Source: Desmodesmus armatus
Lineage: Eukaryota > Chlorophyta > Chlorophyceae > Sphaeropleales > Scenedesmaceae
Direction: 5' to 3'
NCBI GenBank assembly: GCA_007449985.2
Contig: VIIQ02000066.1
Location: forward strand, 186,001 to 250,000
DNA: 64,000 nt
The notes below the pieces were generated by a model. That model saw only the letters and a list, made by a program, of their open reading frames with translations, did not search any database and was not told the DNA's origin. Shown piece after piece: positions 1 through 12,700 of the stretch (within the stretch, counting starts at the first letter, position 1; the number at the start of each line of letters is the position of its first letter). A program made the translations under genes and the position numbers.

Positions 1-301
1 TCTAAAAAAACCGGTGTGCCCACAACACAACCGATCCACAAGCGAGCAACACTGTCTTGGAAGTTCTCGGTCCGAAGATGAAGCTCACTGTGAAGCACCG
101 GCATCAATTGCAAGACAAGAAAAGGCAAGCCACCCAAGTGCTCAAGCATATGCCCGCTGTCACCACGACGTGTGTTAGTGAACATTGAGACAGATCAACA
201 GCGATTTCAATCAGCCGCGAGACAGGACCCTTACTTCCCCTCAGCTTTCTCTTCAAGACTCAACGAAGCATCCGCAACTGATTGACGCACACCAAGCAGC
301 A
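1..301 (+). promoter_or_regulatory. 5' flank and leader of the first gene
   Basis: No gene is recognisable here. This stretch precedes the ATG at 302 and must hold the 5' UTR and part of the promoter of the cysteine-rich protein gene. An upstream ATG-less reading frame runs into the gene without a stop, but the signal peptide begins at 302, so that ATG was chosen. Confidence 0.4.
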
Positions 302-3300
302 ATGCAGCAACGTGTTTTGCTGGCGGTGCTAGCCCTGCTGGCGCTGTCTAGCGTGCAGGCTCGCCTGCTCGAGGATGGTGAGCAGCTGCTGTCACAGGGG
401 CAGCAGAACAGCGCTGCGCCTGCGGTCTTATCTGTATGGAGTTCAGTAGCTGGCCGTATAGTCAATGCGAGCAGCGCATTCGCCCCCGCTGGTGGGAAGC
501 CCGTAGTTCAGACCATGAAGCAGAGGGCCAAGAACTTGTTGCACTCTACAGCAGCTGGGGCATGAACATCTACGCTTTGATTGTCGCTTGTTCCATCGGG
601 CGTGTGCATGACCTCACCGCGCGTGTTTGTTTCTGTGCTCTCTGCGGTCGCGATCGCAGCCTCACCCAACAGGCAGCTGCAGCAGATTATCAACACGGGC
701 AACCAGAGGTGCCCAGATGGTTGTCTGCGTCCATTCTCAACAGGCAACCCCACAGCCACTGACTACTGTCAGCAGGATGCCACTGCTGGTGGCCTCTACT
801 GCACCCGCTGTGCAGGCTCCCTGGTTGTCAAGCTGGTGCGTGGTACTGTCAGCAACGCAGTCAGCAAACACCTACGCTATCATATGTTGTCGCTTGACCT
901 CAATTACGGGTCCAGCAAGCTTCCCTGTTTGGGGTGGGTTGCTACCAGCAACAGCAAGGCATCTCTATCTGCACTGCCAAGACAGGCTCTGACTCTGCTG
1001 CTGCACTGTCTGCCCCCGTACTTGCTTGTCACCTCTGTGCAGACCAATGGCCGCTGCAGTGAGTGCCGGTCCTTGCAGCAGTGTCAGCTTTTTGAAGACT
1101 GGCCACAATGGCAGGCTCTGACTTGCTGCTGCAGCACTATTGCCTGGCAGCCGCAACAGCTCATCGACTGACAGTTGCCACAGCTACAACAGCAACAGCG
1201 TCTTGGTGCCAGTGTCTGCAGTGCATCAGCTGGTGTGCTGCCTGGGCAATCATGAATCCACAGCCCTAGCAGTCGTGCTGTTATGCTGATCAGCTGCTGT
1301 GTTTTTGCCACAGGTTGCCCCCGCGGCAAGTACTCCCTTGCAGACCAGACTGATTGCATTGACTGCGAGAAGAGCTACTACTGTGCAGGTGGTGACTATG
1401 AGGCCGGCAAGAACAGCAGCAAAGTGTTGTGCCCCGATGGCATGACCACAGTTGGAAAGAGGACAGAGACTGCCCGTGGCTGTGGTGAGTTTTCTGCCTC
1501 TTCATCAGATGACTGTCATGTGCAGCTTTGGTTGCTCTCTGGTGCTTGAGCTTTTGCTGTGGGATAAGCCCGTATGGGTCTCAAGCCCCGCCGTCCTTTA
1601 ATCCTATGCTGTTGATCCCTCAAATTATTATGTTTTTCTGCTTGCAGTCAACACACCTGGCTACAGCTACAGCATCAACGCCACTGGGCACCCCACACAG
1701 ACAGAGTGCCCCCTCAACACCTACAGCCCTGGATTCAAGAAGCAGCGCGCCTGCGTGCCCTGCCCCACTGGCTTTATCACCCTGCTCCCCAGGCAGAGGA
1801 GGCCCGACTCTTGCTGTGAGTCACCTTTCAGACCGGCAGCACAACGTTCATGTCACACCCTGTTACAGCAGCTATCGTGCATGTCACTGTCACTGGCAGT
1901 GCTGCTGTGTGGACAAGCTGTCAGTAGCAATGCGTAGCCGCTAGGCCTTTCCTGTCCATTTGGGGTCAATACTGACTTGTTGTAATGTCATGTTGCACTG
2001 CAGTCTTGCCTGCTGGTTACTACCTGAAGGCCCCAGGCCAGGGTGCCCCCTGCCCCATGGGAGAGTGGAAGGCCGACTCCGGCATCACCGGCAACTGTAC
2101 CAAGTGTGCATTTGGTGTCACCACTCTGGCTGAGGCCTCCATTGCCGAGGAAAACTGCACCCAGGTCATTCCAGGCCGTTTCGCCACACTTATTGACAAT
2201 GGCATAGTGAAGGAGACCCAGGTCTGCCCTCAGAAGTTCTACTGGTAGGTGTCTTGGTGCAACCGGCCAGCCGGACTGCTTGTGTGCCCTTGCAGCATGA
2301 CTCTGGAATTTCTGTCGTGCTCTGCTCAGATGCCGACTGTGTATATGCCCTTGCTGCACCCATGCTTGTGCTGCCATGGTTCTCATGCTGACGGCATGCC
2401 TGTCCTGCCTTGCTTGCTGCTGTAGCCCCGGTGGAACGCCATATGCCGCCTATACCACCCTGGCCGAATTTGATGCCCTCAACGCAACCCTGGAGTCCAC
2501 CATTGTGCGCTGCGAGCAGGGCAAGTGGACACAGGACCTGGGGTCAACCGACGCAGACCAGTGCCGTAAGTTTCCCTTCTGTACCTTGCCGTCGCTTCCC
2601 TGCTCGTGCTAGGCTAGCAGAAATGACTGGCTGACACCTGGCTGAGGAAGTGGCTGAACCCACCATGCATGTTGTCACTACATAGGACTCACTAAAGGGT
2701 TGTATGTTGCTGCTGTGCTGCAGTCACTCCCCCTGGCTTCCAGACCTTCAACGGCAACACCACACAGTGCGAACCCGGATTCTACCGTGCCGACTGGAAG
2801 CCCAGCAACCAGGCCACCAACTGCCTGTCCTGTGGAACAGGCGTGTTTGCTGAGCAGACTGACCGTATTAAGGTGTACGACCTGCTCAACCCCAGCAACG
2901 AAACCTATCTGGCGATTACCTCCTCCTCTGATGACTGCTGTGAGTACCTTTGCATTGGCTCGCTCAAGCTCAAGCCTGCCCACCCATTGCTGCTGCAAGT
3001 CAGTGTTGTTCTTATGGTTCTGTAGTTGCATGTGCTGGAGTCTGCAGAAATATCTGCTGTTGCGCACATGCTGACACCTCCTTTTCCTGCACCTTGCAGA
3101 CATCAAGGCAGGCCAGGGTCTGTACTACTCCACCATCACTGGCTCTTGGCGCGCCAGGAACTGCGATAACAACAACTATGGTGTGCCCAACACCACCTAT
3201 GGCCTGACCCCTGCCCCCTGCAAGTAAGTTGGTTTTGCTGCTGGTGTGTAGTGCTGCCTGTTCATTGATGCATGTTGCATGTTCCAACCACCATGCATCC

Positions 3301-5750
3301 CTGTATCCTCTCGACGACTTGGTTCACCTATCTTGTGTACGTATCTGACACAATGTTGTCATGCTATTTGTTTTCCTCTTCAGGGACTGCCCTGCTGGTA
3401 TGGTGACCAACACCACTGCCGGCACCAACAGCTCTGCCTTCTACATCGTGGACGGTTCCACCGGAGGCTTCTACGATGTGCTGGCCTGTGTCACCCAGAA
3501 CGGCTGGGGCTACAACGGCCGTATCGCCCAGAAGTGCGACCAGGGTACCTACAACATTGCCGACAACCGCGCAACCTGCACAGCCTGCGACTATGGCTTC
3601 ACCACTGCCGACGTAGGCGCAGGTGTTACCGAGGATGACTGCGGTATTGCCGCCGGTTTCGGTTGGTACAACCAGACTGGTCCTGCCAACGCCAGTGTGC
3701 CCTGCCCTATCGGCACCTTCAACAACATCACATGGAACCTTGTGCGCGGCGAGTGTGTGACATGCCCCACTGGTCTCACCACCGTCAGGGAGGGCTCCAA
3801 CTCCGCAGATGACTGCAACAGTAAGTTTTTTTTCCTTCTGTTGACGTCTGCTGTTATTGTTGGCATCATCCTTTGGCATTGCTCATTGTGTTGCATCAAG
3901 GTTGCCTTGCCTGCAATTAGCTGTTACCTCTGACTTTGTTTCTACCCTGGTGGTCTATCTGGGTATCTGCTTTGGTGGTTGCTTCCAGTGCAATGCCTTC
4001 TGACTCCTGTGATGCTTTGTGCTGTGTCTTGTGCAGTGTGCAAGGCTGGATATGGAGGCCCCAGCTGTGGACAGACATGCGGTGGCAACGGCACTGAGTC
4101 AACTGTGAGTGGTCTCTTGTGATATCAACCGGTCTCCAGAACGAAAAAAAAGCGCTGTCAGCTTGGTCCTGAATTCAGCATTCGTGCATTTGACTGTACC
4201 TGCATGTTATCCTCCATCCCTGTCAATACCACCGTCTGACTCTCCTGTTCCCCTTGTTGCTGATTTCTGTTTGTCATGCAGTATGGTCCCCCAGGACGTG
4301 GCATCGACAACTCTGCCTGCCTCAACTGCTCCTTTGCCACCACCGGCTTCTCCTTTGAGGTCAACTCAACCAACGTCCTGTACCAGCCACGCGCTGTGTC
4401 CAGGCCAGAGGCCAACTTCTCTGGCGACTGCCTGACAGAGTTCACCCAAGTTGTCGACAAGGCCTGGTAGGTTTCAGTTGATTTATGGTGGTAGATAAGA
4501 CCACGCCATACCCGCTGATTGGCATGCAGCAGTAATGCCATTCAGAAGTATTGTGTTTGGGCTGGCAAGGGGAGGGGCGGGTCTGCTACGATACAGCCTT
4601 TACTTGGCTACACACAATCGCTTTGGTTTGGTAGTGACTGTGTCTGATGTTTGCTGCTGTGCAGGTACATGCCCATTGATGATGGTGTCGATCCCACCAC
4701 TATTACCAACACGTCAGGGCTGACCTTCCAAGAGTGCATGGATGCTTGCGATGCTGCCTGTGCCTTCATCAACTACAACTACGACACCAGCAATTGCCAG
4801 ATCATCCGCCCTGACCAAAATGACCCGTGAGTGCCAAAAGCTTTCAGCTTGTTGTGATTGTCACTTCACATCGCCATGCTTACTCAGTCATGTCTGGGGT
4901 TATCCATCTTGTGAAAGAACTCCTGTAAAAGCCTTGTTTTCATGCGGCACTTGCTGACATTCTCTCGATGATACCTTGCAGGGCACATCATGTTGCCTGG
5001 AAGGTTGGCCCATCTGGTGATATTGCCACAAGTGCCTTCGCAAAGGCAGTTGCAAAGCAAGCAGGCAAAAACGATGGCAAGGTCATCGCCTCAGGCTATT
5101 ACACTTGGTGGCTTGGTGAGTACCTGTTGACTCCTGGCCTGCCTGTGGAGTTGTGTGGTTCGAAGGGGTTCTGGTGCCCAACAAGCATTGTCAGTTCTGT
5201 CAATTACAGCACCACTGAAACCACCTCCTTGCTGTCGTTGCCTTGCAGATGCCAATGCCATGCATTACGGCTATGGTGGCCAAGTCCTTGCCAGCACAAG
5301 GAACACAACAGCACCACTGACAACAATCCAGGACTGCCTCAACATCTGCGATGATGACTCCACGTAAGTGCCCTGCGCCACATGCTTGGCACAACATTTT
5401 CGCAGCTTGGATGCGTTGCTGCTGAGTTGAGCCCATATTGTCCTAAGGTGTTGGGTCCAGATGCCAACGTAAACCCTGTAGGCAAGAAGGTTCCAACGGT
5501 ACATAGTTGGTGCAACAGAACAACAGGATTGATACATATATATTGGGTGTTGCATATTGAAGGTTGGTTGTTTCTTGTCTGCAGGTGTGCTGGTTTGTAC
5601 TTTGCGGAGCAAACTGGTGACATCCCAGGTACCGCTTCCAACTGCAAGCTCATATTCGGCAACCCAGAGCTCGGTCGCTTCATCCGTGGCATGCTCCGCA
5701 CAGATGTCAACAGGCTCACTAACACCGAAGTTGATGGAGTTGTTTGGTGA
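302..5750 (+). CDS. Secreted cysteine-rich protein with ephrin-receptor-like and apple/PAN-like modules
   Basis: Fifteen exons give 861 aa in phase: 302-377, 660-842, 1314-1484, 1648-1815, 2004-2244, 2426-2565, 2724-2939, 3100-3223, 3384-3820, 4037-4104, 4282-4466, 4665-4826, 4982-5115, 5249-5363, 5585-5750. A signal peptide (MQQRVLLAVLALLALSSVQA) is followed by Cys repeats with the C-P-x-G-x-[FY] spacing of GCC2/GCC3 ephrin A/B receptor-like domains. An EGF-like CGGNG segment and two apple/PAN-like units (xxECMDACD and IQDCLNICDDD) follow. Many N-x-S/T sites suggest an N-glycosylated wall or extracellular-matrix protein. There is no C-terminal membrane segment, so it is probably secreted. 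The gene is a shorter paralogue of the one at 15335, with matching exon phases. The exon 2 donor could be at 839 instead of 842, both in frame. The exon 1 donor at 377 was chosen for its GTGAGC consensus. Function is not known. Confidence 0.8.
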
Positions 5751-7650
5751 GGCAGTTGGGCCTGTGCCTGTCCAGGTGTACATGTGACGCTTGCACAATT
5801 TCAGGTTTCAGGGCAGAGACAGGCGGTACACTCCACCCAATGCTCGAAACCATGGTGTGCACGCCATGGCTGGGACCCTCCCTGTGTGTGGCTGATGTGT
5901 AGTGCGGATGGCTGTTTTACAATGCTTCATGAACCCACCGCTGTTCTCAGGAGGGCAACTAGTGCTTGCCATTCCTTTCTGGCTGTCTATCCTTTTGATT
6001 ACTCACACTCCTGAGTGTTTCACCGGCTGTTGTCTTTCCCCTGCCCTGTCGGGGCCTGGGGGGTACCATTTCTGGTTCCCAGTCCATGTCGGGTTTTGGC
6101 TGGGGAGTGTTCAAGCTTCATTCCTTTGCATATGTTGATCGCTTCGCTTGTGCATGTGTCAGGGAAGCGGCCGGCAGGATGCGTCTTGCTTGTCCTGCTG
6201 TTGCTTGCTTGTGGCTTCCACCTTCCTGCTGGGCGCATTGATTTGCTTCAAGTGGGTGGAGGGGCGACAACCTTGCACACTTGTCATCCACCACCTGAGA
6301 CTCCGTATGGTTGCCCACCTTTCAGCATGTGAAGCACATTATAGCTAAGCGTTGCAGTCATTAGATGCTGTACAGCATGTGCAAAGTCTCTCACCCTTGA
6401 GAGGGTGTTGCCCTTGCTGCAGCATGGCACAAGCAACCAGCAGCTAGTAGCACGGCCGCCTGTTAGGTTGGCATGCCTGGAGGGTGGGCAATGCTTAGTC
6501 CGTGTTTGGGGGCTGTAGTTTGGGAGTTACGAACGGCACATGCACTGCCATATCCTCTTCCGAGTGTGTCGCTCATTGCTTCATCGTCCCATTCGATCCG
6601 CTTGGCGCATGTGCTGCCATGCTTGCGGCACCCTCTTTGCTTTGCTGGTCGAGCCATACTCCATGCCTCCTTTCAGTCTCATTGGTGTTGTGATATGGGA
6701 AGGGGGCTGATATTCTGTTACAGAATGTGCACTTGATTGCCGGTGTAAGGTCACAGTAGCGATGGCTCGGGCAGTGCTCTGACCAAGGCAAGGTCACCTG
6801 TCGGGGTGTGCCAGGTTGTACCTTGTGTCCCTTCACGGGAATGAGGGTGTGCAATGCATGATGCATATATGCAACACTGGTGTGGTTGTGTTGCCTGCTT
6901 GTGAATTGGCTTGAGTGTAACACTGTCATCATATTTGATATGGCACAACAGCCCTCCAACAGTACTGGCCCTGGGTATCTGTATGCCATATATGTGGCCA
7001 TGAACCTGTAATGGTTGTCTCACTCTTGTTCAGCTGGATCATGTTGATGTTTGATAGTTGAAAGGGTTCACAGGCTGTCACAGATCATGACATAAAGCCC
7101 TAAATGTGAACCCAAACTTGCCCATAGCTTGCGCTTTAGACATTCGGCCGTCCAACAGTGCTGATACAGTCGCTTCTGTCACAGCTTTCTAATAGTCTGC
7201 TTAGTTTCAACCCCTTCCTGAAGCTGTCGGAAATCAACAACTTGAAGCTGTAGGATATCAACATCCTTTTGGATTAGACCAACTGTTGCCCCTTGCATGG
7301 ATGCTGCAAGCTTGCAGACTGCCTACTGGTCCCCGCAACACCCAAGCCTGTACATGCATATGCATCACTAATCACCTAAACACGGCAGCTTCAGCATCTG
7401 CAATCTTACTACAACACCCAAGCCTGTGTTGATGCAATGGGTGGCAGTTGCTGCCCCAAACCCGGTCAAATAATCCAGTTTCCTTGATACTAGGAACACA
7501 GAACAACAAACAAGAACATGCCCACACCTGCTGTCCCTACACCTCCTGCGCAGGTATGGACAGGCAGGTGCTTACAGCAGCGAGTACTGTTACAAGAGCA
7601 CAGCATTCACAAGCAGGAGCAGGCGTCACTTGCAGGCTTCAGGGGTTGTT
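5751..7650. other. Convergent 3' region between genes 1 and 2
   Basis: About 1.9 kb lies between two stop codons facing each other. No coding exon can be supported. TGTAA signals on the plus strand occur at 6744-6748 and 7007-7011, so a long 3' UTR for the upstream gene is plausible. On the minus strand TGTAA is at 7572-7576, 75 nt past the stop of the carrier gene. A 17-nt phrase (ACAACACCCAAGCCTGT or close) occurs near 7337 and again near 7411. Confidence 0.4.
7572..7576 (-). terminator. TGTAA poly(A) signal of the mitochondrial carrier gene
   Basis: TTACA on the plus strand reads TGTAA on the minus strand, about 75 nt downstream of the stop codon at 7651-7653. TGTAA is the usual polyadenylation signal of chlorophycean algae. 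Confidence 0.5.
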
Positions 7651-9500
7651 TCAAAAAGCACTGATGCTTGCCAGGCTTCTGAACTGCTCATAGGTGACCC
7701 AGAAAACCAGCTGCCAGGGCCCAAGCCGAGCCCATGTTGTAACAAACCTGGAACAAAAAAGGCAGGCGCGCAGCAGAAACACAGGTGGTGAGGGTAGCTG
7801 ACACTGTCAGCCTACATACAGCCTCAGGCTTCGGTCACCATCGAGCATCCACCAGGATGTAAAACAACATCCTACCTGGGTGCCAGGCTAGCATGGCACT
7901 GGCCATGGACCGTCGGAAGACACCGAAGTCTTAGTCAGGCTCACCACATGCCCCTTTGAACTCACCCTTTGTAAAGGGCCATAAAGCCCTCCTGCCGCGC
8001 TGTCTGCACAGCGCAGTCCACCATGCCCGTATAGTATGGCCCAGCGCTGCTGCTGCCATGGCAGGACCTCACAGAGGTTATTGAGCTCCAGCAGATGGGA
8101 GCGGCAGCCCTGCTAGCTATGCTGGTGTAGCTGCTAGAGCGGCTGCTGTAGGTGCGCTTAGCGGAGGCAGCAGTGTGATGCTGGTTGGCCACTGGTGGCG
8201 GTGGGCTCCCAGGTAACGGCACTGTTGCCTGTGCCATGAGGCGCGTCTTCACAACGTCTGCTGGTGTGGAGATCAGCGCTGACACAAAGCCGCTGCAGAG
8301 GCTGGCGGCAAGGTGTGTGGGCAAGCCCTGTGGCAGCAACGCTGCACGGGTGATGCTCTGCTTGGCCTGCAGCAGCAGGGCAACGCGGCAGTAGTGCTGC
8401 TTCAAGCACACAACCTGGACTGCTGGGGGAAGCAGCAGCAAGCCTAGCAAGGTGTGCAGCTGCCGCAAGGCACTACCATGCCATGCAACTTCCCACAGGA
8501 ACTTCAGGGTTCAGTGAAATGAGGGCGCCCAGGAAAAAGCTCGGCCACTCACACTATCATATGTGCTGAGCTCCCCCAGATTGACCAGTGCTGCCCGCTG
8601 CACTGCAGGCAGGCCGCCACGCCACAAGCCTGCAATGCCATGCTGCCGCACCAGCAGCTTGGCCACGCTGCTGATGCCGTTGAACTGCCGGTGCTGCCGC
8701 TGCCCTGACATTACAGCACGCACATCAGCCTGCAATTGGACCTTGATCAAGTCGGCCGGCACGGCCACCAGCTGCCCTACTGCCCCTGCAGTGAGGCCGA
8801 ACAGCAGCCCAGCCCATAAAGGGGTTGTGCTGGGCCCCTGCGCAGCGGCGCCTGCGGTGCTGCTGCTGCTTGTGCTGCTAGTAGTTGTAGCTGCTGCTTG
8901 GTGCGCTGCGTAAGCTGTCTTGAGTTGCTCGTAGAGGGTGATGCGGGTGCCTGCATGGCGCATGCACACACAGCCCACAGCAGTACAGGTTGAATGACAG
9001 GGGCGAGTGAGCTGTCAAACAAAGGCGGCAAAGATGTGACGGCAGATATGCCGTGCTCTGCCAGCTGGCTAGATGGGGGCAGTGGAAGATGTATTGTGCA
9101 TGGGGCAGTATGCAGGCACAGCCTGCAACAAGCAGCGCCTCAGTCACAACCTGCTGGCACACGCAGAAGTAGGTGCTGTTGGCTGTGGACATAAAGATGC
9201 GCTCGTCCAGGCGCTGCTGCCTCAGCCAAACGGCTGACCTGTGTAGAAGAAGTGGCGAAGTACTGCTGGGCTAAGTCCAGCATTCAGCCCTGACAGGCCA
9301 TGGCTGCTGAGCACCTGGCGCGCAAGTTGCACAGCTCCTGCTGGGTTTGTGGCGCGCTGAAGTTGCAGCTGGGTCTTGATTGCATCCACGGGGTATGTGG
9401 CAGTCTCTGCTGCAGCTGCTGACAGGCAGCTGAGGCCCAGCTTCGCCCAACTTTTATCTAGTTGCTTTGTGGTGGGCTGGTTTGACCTGCTCTGGCTCAT
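7651..9500 (-). CDS. Mitochondrial carrier family protein, uncoupling-protein-like
   Basis: Four exons in phase (9500-9239, 8950-8553, 8366-7966, 7747-7651) give 385 aa. Three tandem carrier repeats are visible, each with the P-x-[DE]-x-x-[KR] signature: YPVDAIKTQ (P37, D39, K42), VPADLIKVQ and TPADVVKTR. The junction-restored segment RHFFYTGTRITLYEQ is typical of the UCP/dicarboxylate branch. The last exon gives GFVTTWARLGPWQLVFW, the usual end of repeat 3. The protein should sit in the mitochondrial inner membrane and exchange anions or protons; the substrate cannot be read from sequence. It is longer than the usual 300 aa because of a Thr/Ser/Ala linker after repeat 1 and a roughly 60-residue Ser-rich insert in the repeat 3 matrix loop. 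That insert has no stop and could be an unrecognised in-frame intron. Confidence 0.88.
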
Positions 9501-9797
9501 TACGCCGGAGCGGCATCACTGGGGTACTGCAGGTGCACGAGACCACCCTGCTGGGGTTGATATGGGTGTGTTTATTTGTGTTGTATGTTGAGCGAATGCA
9601 CTTGTGCAATTTGTTTAAAAGCTCTCACCTCACTCTCAGTCCAGTAAACACAGACAGCAACAAACAAGCACTCCAAAAACGCGCACAGATCAGGTTCTCT
9701 GATCTGACAGGTTGGCAGTGACAGGATCAGCAGCTGCGTCTCACCCACATGTTGTCCTTGCACCGCAAAAAGTCGATCAGCATGGTTTGAGGAGCTA
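9501..9797. promoter_or_regulatory. Possible bidirectional promoter between the carrier and UBZ4 genes
   Basis: Only 297 nt separate two ATGs pointing outward, so both promoters and 5' UTRs must fit here or overlap the genes. No TATA box was confidently recognised. A run of AAAACGCG and a TTTAAAAGC stretch near 9613 are the only AT-rich candidates. Confidence 0.4.
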
Positions 9798-12700
9798 ATG
9801 GAGGAACAAGATGCCTTTGCAGTTCTGCTGTCCAGCCAACTGCCACCATCAAAGCGCAGGAGGTCAGATCAGGTGTGAACGGGTAATCCAGCTGTTTCTT
9901 CAAAGTAATGCCAACCAGGAATGTCATGCACGTCATGAACCTGCTCGCTGCTGGCCCCCCACTGTCTGCACTGTCTGACATGCATGCCATATGATTACAG
10001 GACAAGTATGCGACATGCCCCATCTGTGGCACCAGCATCCCATCAGCCTTCCTGAACAGCCATGCAGAGGACTGTCTTGCAAAGAACGCCAACCCCAGCC
10101 CAGTCCCACCTGCAGCAGCAGCAAGCAGCGCCAGGTCATCACCTCTGAAAAGCCAGACCCCTCAGCCGCAGCAGTTAGGAGCGGCTGCAGCATCTTCAGG
10201 GCCTGCAGATGCACCTGTGCCATCCCCGAGGCGTCAGCGATTGCCTCCAGATGAGTTCAAAGCCATGGTGTCTGCAGGATGGGACAGGGCCCTGAAACAC
10301 ATACCTGTAGATGAGGCCCCAGCACAGCAACAGCCCCAGCAGAAAGCAGCCCCCCAGCACCAGGCCCCCATCAAGAGTCCCAGCACAGCGCAGCCTGCAG
10401 CAGCCAAGGTACCTGCAGCAGCCAGGGTCCCTAAAGCAGCAGGAGGGGCGGTGAATGCCTTTGCTGTGCTGCAGGCAGCGCAGGCTGCACAGGTGCCCAT
10501 GGATGCTGAGATGTTCCTGGAGGGCCGCGGTGATGGCAGCTGGCTGTGGCATTGGAGGATAGCAGGTGCGCAGATTGGCTCCGCTCAGTGTGTAGCGAGT
10601 CTGACGCTTAGGGCCCTTTGTCGGCTACTGAAATAGCATCATGCAGGCTGGACGGGCATGTCCTGTTATGTTTGTGGCATTATGGTGTTACCCGCTGACA
10701 CATGTCCTGTGTGTGTATCTTGTCCTGTGCATGCATGTGGCCTTCAGGTGCGCCCTGGCCCTCCAGCCATAAAGTACCAGACCCCTGCTGGTCAGCCAGC
10801 ATCAATGCCAACCTGCCCCGCCAGCAGCAGGCAGCGCATGCAGCTGCAGGCGCTGGCAGCAGTAGCAGCGCCAGCAGCAGCAAGGCAGTGCCAACTGGGT
10901 CTGTCAAGCTGCGGCTGCTGGTCTCTACCAACATACCGCCAGCCTTTGGTGGTGCAGTGGATTGGGACAACCCTCTGCTGCCGAGCAACGGGCTGCTAGG
11001 TGCAGGTGGTCAGCAGGACGACACAAGGCAGCCAGTTGCAGGACTTGCGCACGGTCCAGAATGGGAGCAGACGCAGCAGCAGCAGCAGCAGCAGCAGGGT
11101 GTGGGTGATGGCAAGGGGCTTGCAGGGAGCAGCTCCACACGGTGGCGTGGTGGGGGCCCAGGGGTGCTGATCAGTGCCCTGCAGAAGAGCGTGAGGCGTG
11201 GCTGTGCAGGGTCTGCGACAAAGTGAGTGGCTGTGCAGGTGCTGGGGGCCAGAGTGCCTGCATGCTGCCTAGGGTTCCACAGTGAACGCATGCCCACACC
11301 AGGCTTGGCCGGATGCACGCAAATTGACACCCGTGTTCAATTTACCCTGGTGTACCATCGCAGCGTCAGCAGCAACCGGTTGTGCCTTCGTTTCGCCTTC
11401 ATGCCGCTGGCGCTGCTGGTGCAGACATGCCCAACATGCGCACGCTGCCTTCCCGCAAAATTGCTCTTCAGCAGCAAGGGCCCCGCGTGCTTTTGGGCTG
11501 CATCCTGCTGTTTGCCACCATGTCCAACATGCACGCTGTGCCCTCGCGCAGGATTGCCCTTGAGCTTTTGAAGGAGCCCAAAACTGCTGAGGCCCTGGCC
11601 CGCCGGCTGTCCATCATCTGCCTTGAGGACGGCCTCCTGCACCCGCAGCTGCCCCTGGTGGTGTGGACCATGCTGGCCCTGGTGAGGCGCAGCTCTGCAA
11701 GGGAATGAACATGCACGCGCATGGATGATTCCTCCAACTGCCTTGTACTGCCTTTCTTGATCGGTGCTTGCTAATATAGGCATTTCCATGTTTGAGCGAC
11801 CTGGTAGTATAGTACATGAGGTGTGTGGCGTCCTTTGTTGTGCAGGGCAAGGGCTATGTCGTTGGTGGGCACTTGGCCAACGCCTTGTTGTCAATTACCC
11901 ACCAGATGGCGTCCGTCAGTTTCAGGGACTTTATGCCTTGGGACCTGCCAGCAGTGCCTGCAGCAGGTGTGTTCAACAGTAAGGATGCAGAACAGTACAC
12001 GCATGCGGTCTTAGCAGGTTCTACAGCCTGTATGCGGCATGTGTGAGGCTGTGACACAATCTGTTCAGCCTAGGCCCCGACTTCCACTGACGTATGGTCG
12101 GTCATGCCCTGCTGCTTGAGCATGCTCATCACAGCAGTCAGTGCTGAGGGCACTGACTATTGGCACATAGAGCTGTCTCTGCACGACCAGGACTGCTACC
12201 GCTGCCAACCCTTTTTTGCTTCTCCGACAAACCCTTTTCAGCAATGCTTCTGCTGCCATGTCATGCTTACCCAGGTGTCTACAGTGCTCCTTCCACCTGG
12301 CATGCTGTTGATGCAGCCCTGGGCATCACCAGCCCTGAGGCTGTCATGGTCAAGTCCATACTGCTCAGGGCAGCTTATGGAGGCATGGCAGGTGACAAAG
12401 CTATGCTGCTCTCATATGCTGGGCTCTGGACCGCACGCTTCACAGGCTGCACGCTGCCGCCGCCACCACCAGCCCCAACAGCCCCAGCAGCAGCCGTGCA
12501 GCTGCATGGTCAGCAGCCAGGCCAAGCACACGGGCAGCCATGCGCTGAGGAAGTGCAGCAGCAGGCGACGTGCAAGCAGGATCAGCAGCAGGAGCAAGGA
12601 CGTGAGCAGGGGCAGGGCCTGCAACCGCACGTGGGGGAGGGCCAGCACCCACAGCAGTTGCCAGGTAGTGTGACGCAGCCCACTGCTCAGTCTCCAAGCC

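Noticed and set aside
185..565. Single-exon 126-aa reading of the first gene
   Set aside because: The frame runs through a strong GTGAGC donor at 378. Splicing there joins the signal peptide to the conserved CPDGC exon, as in the paralogue.
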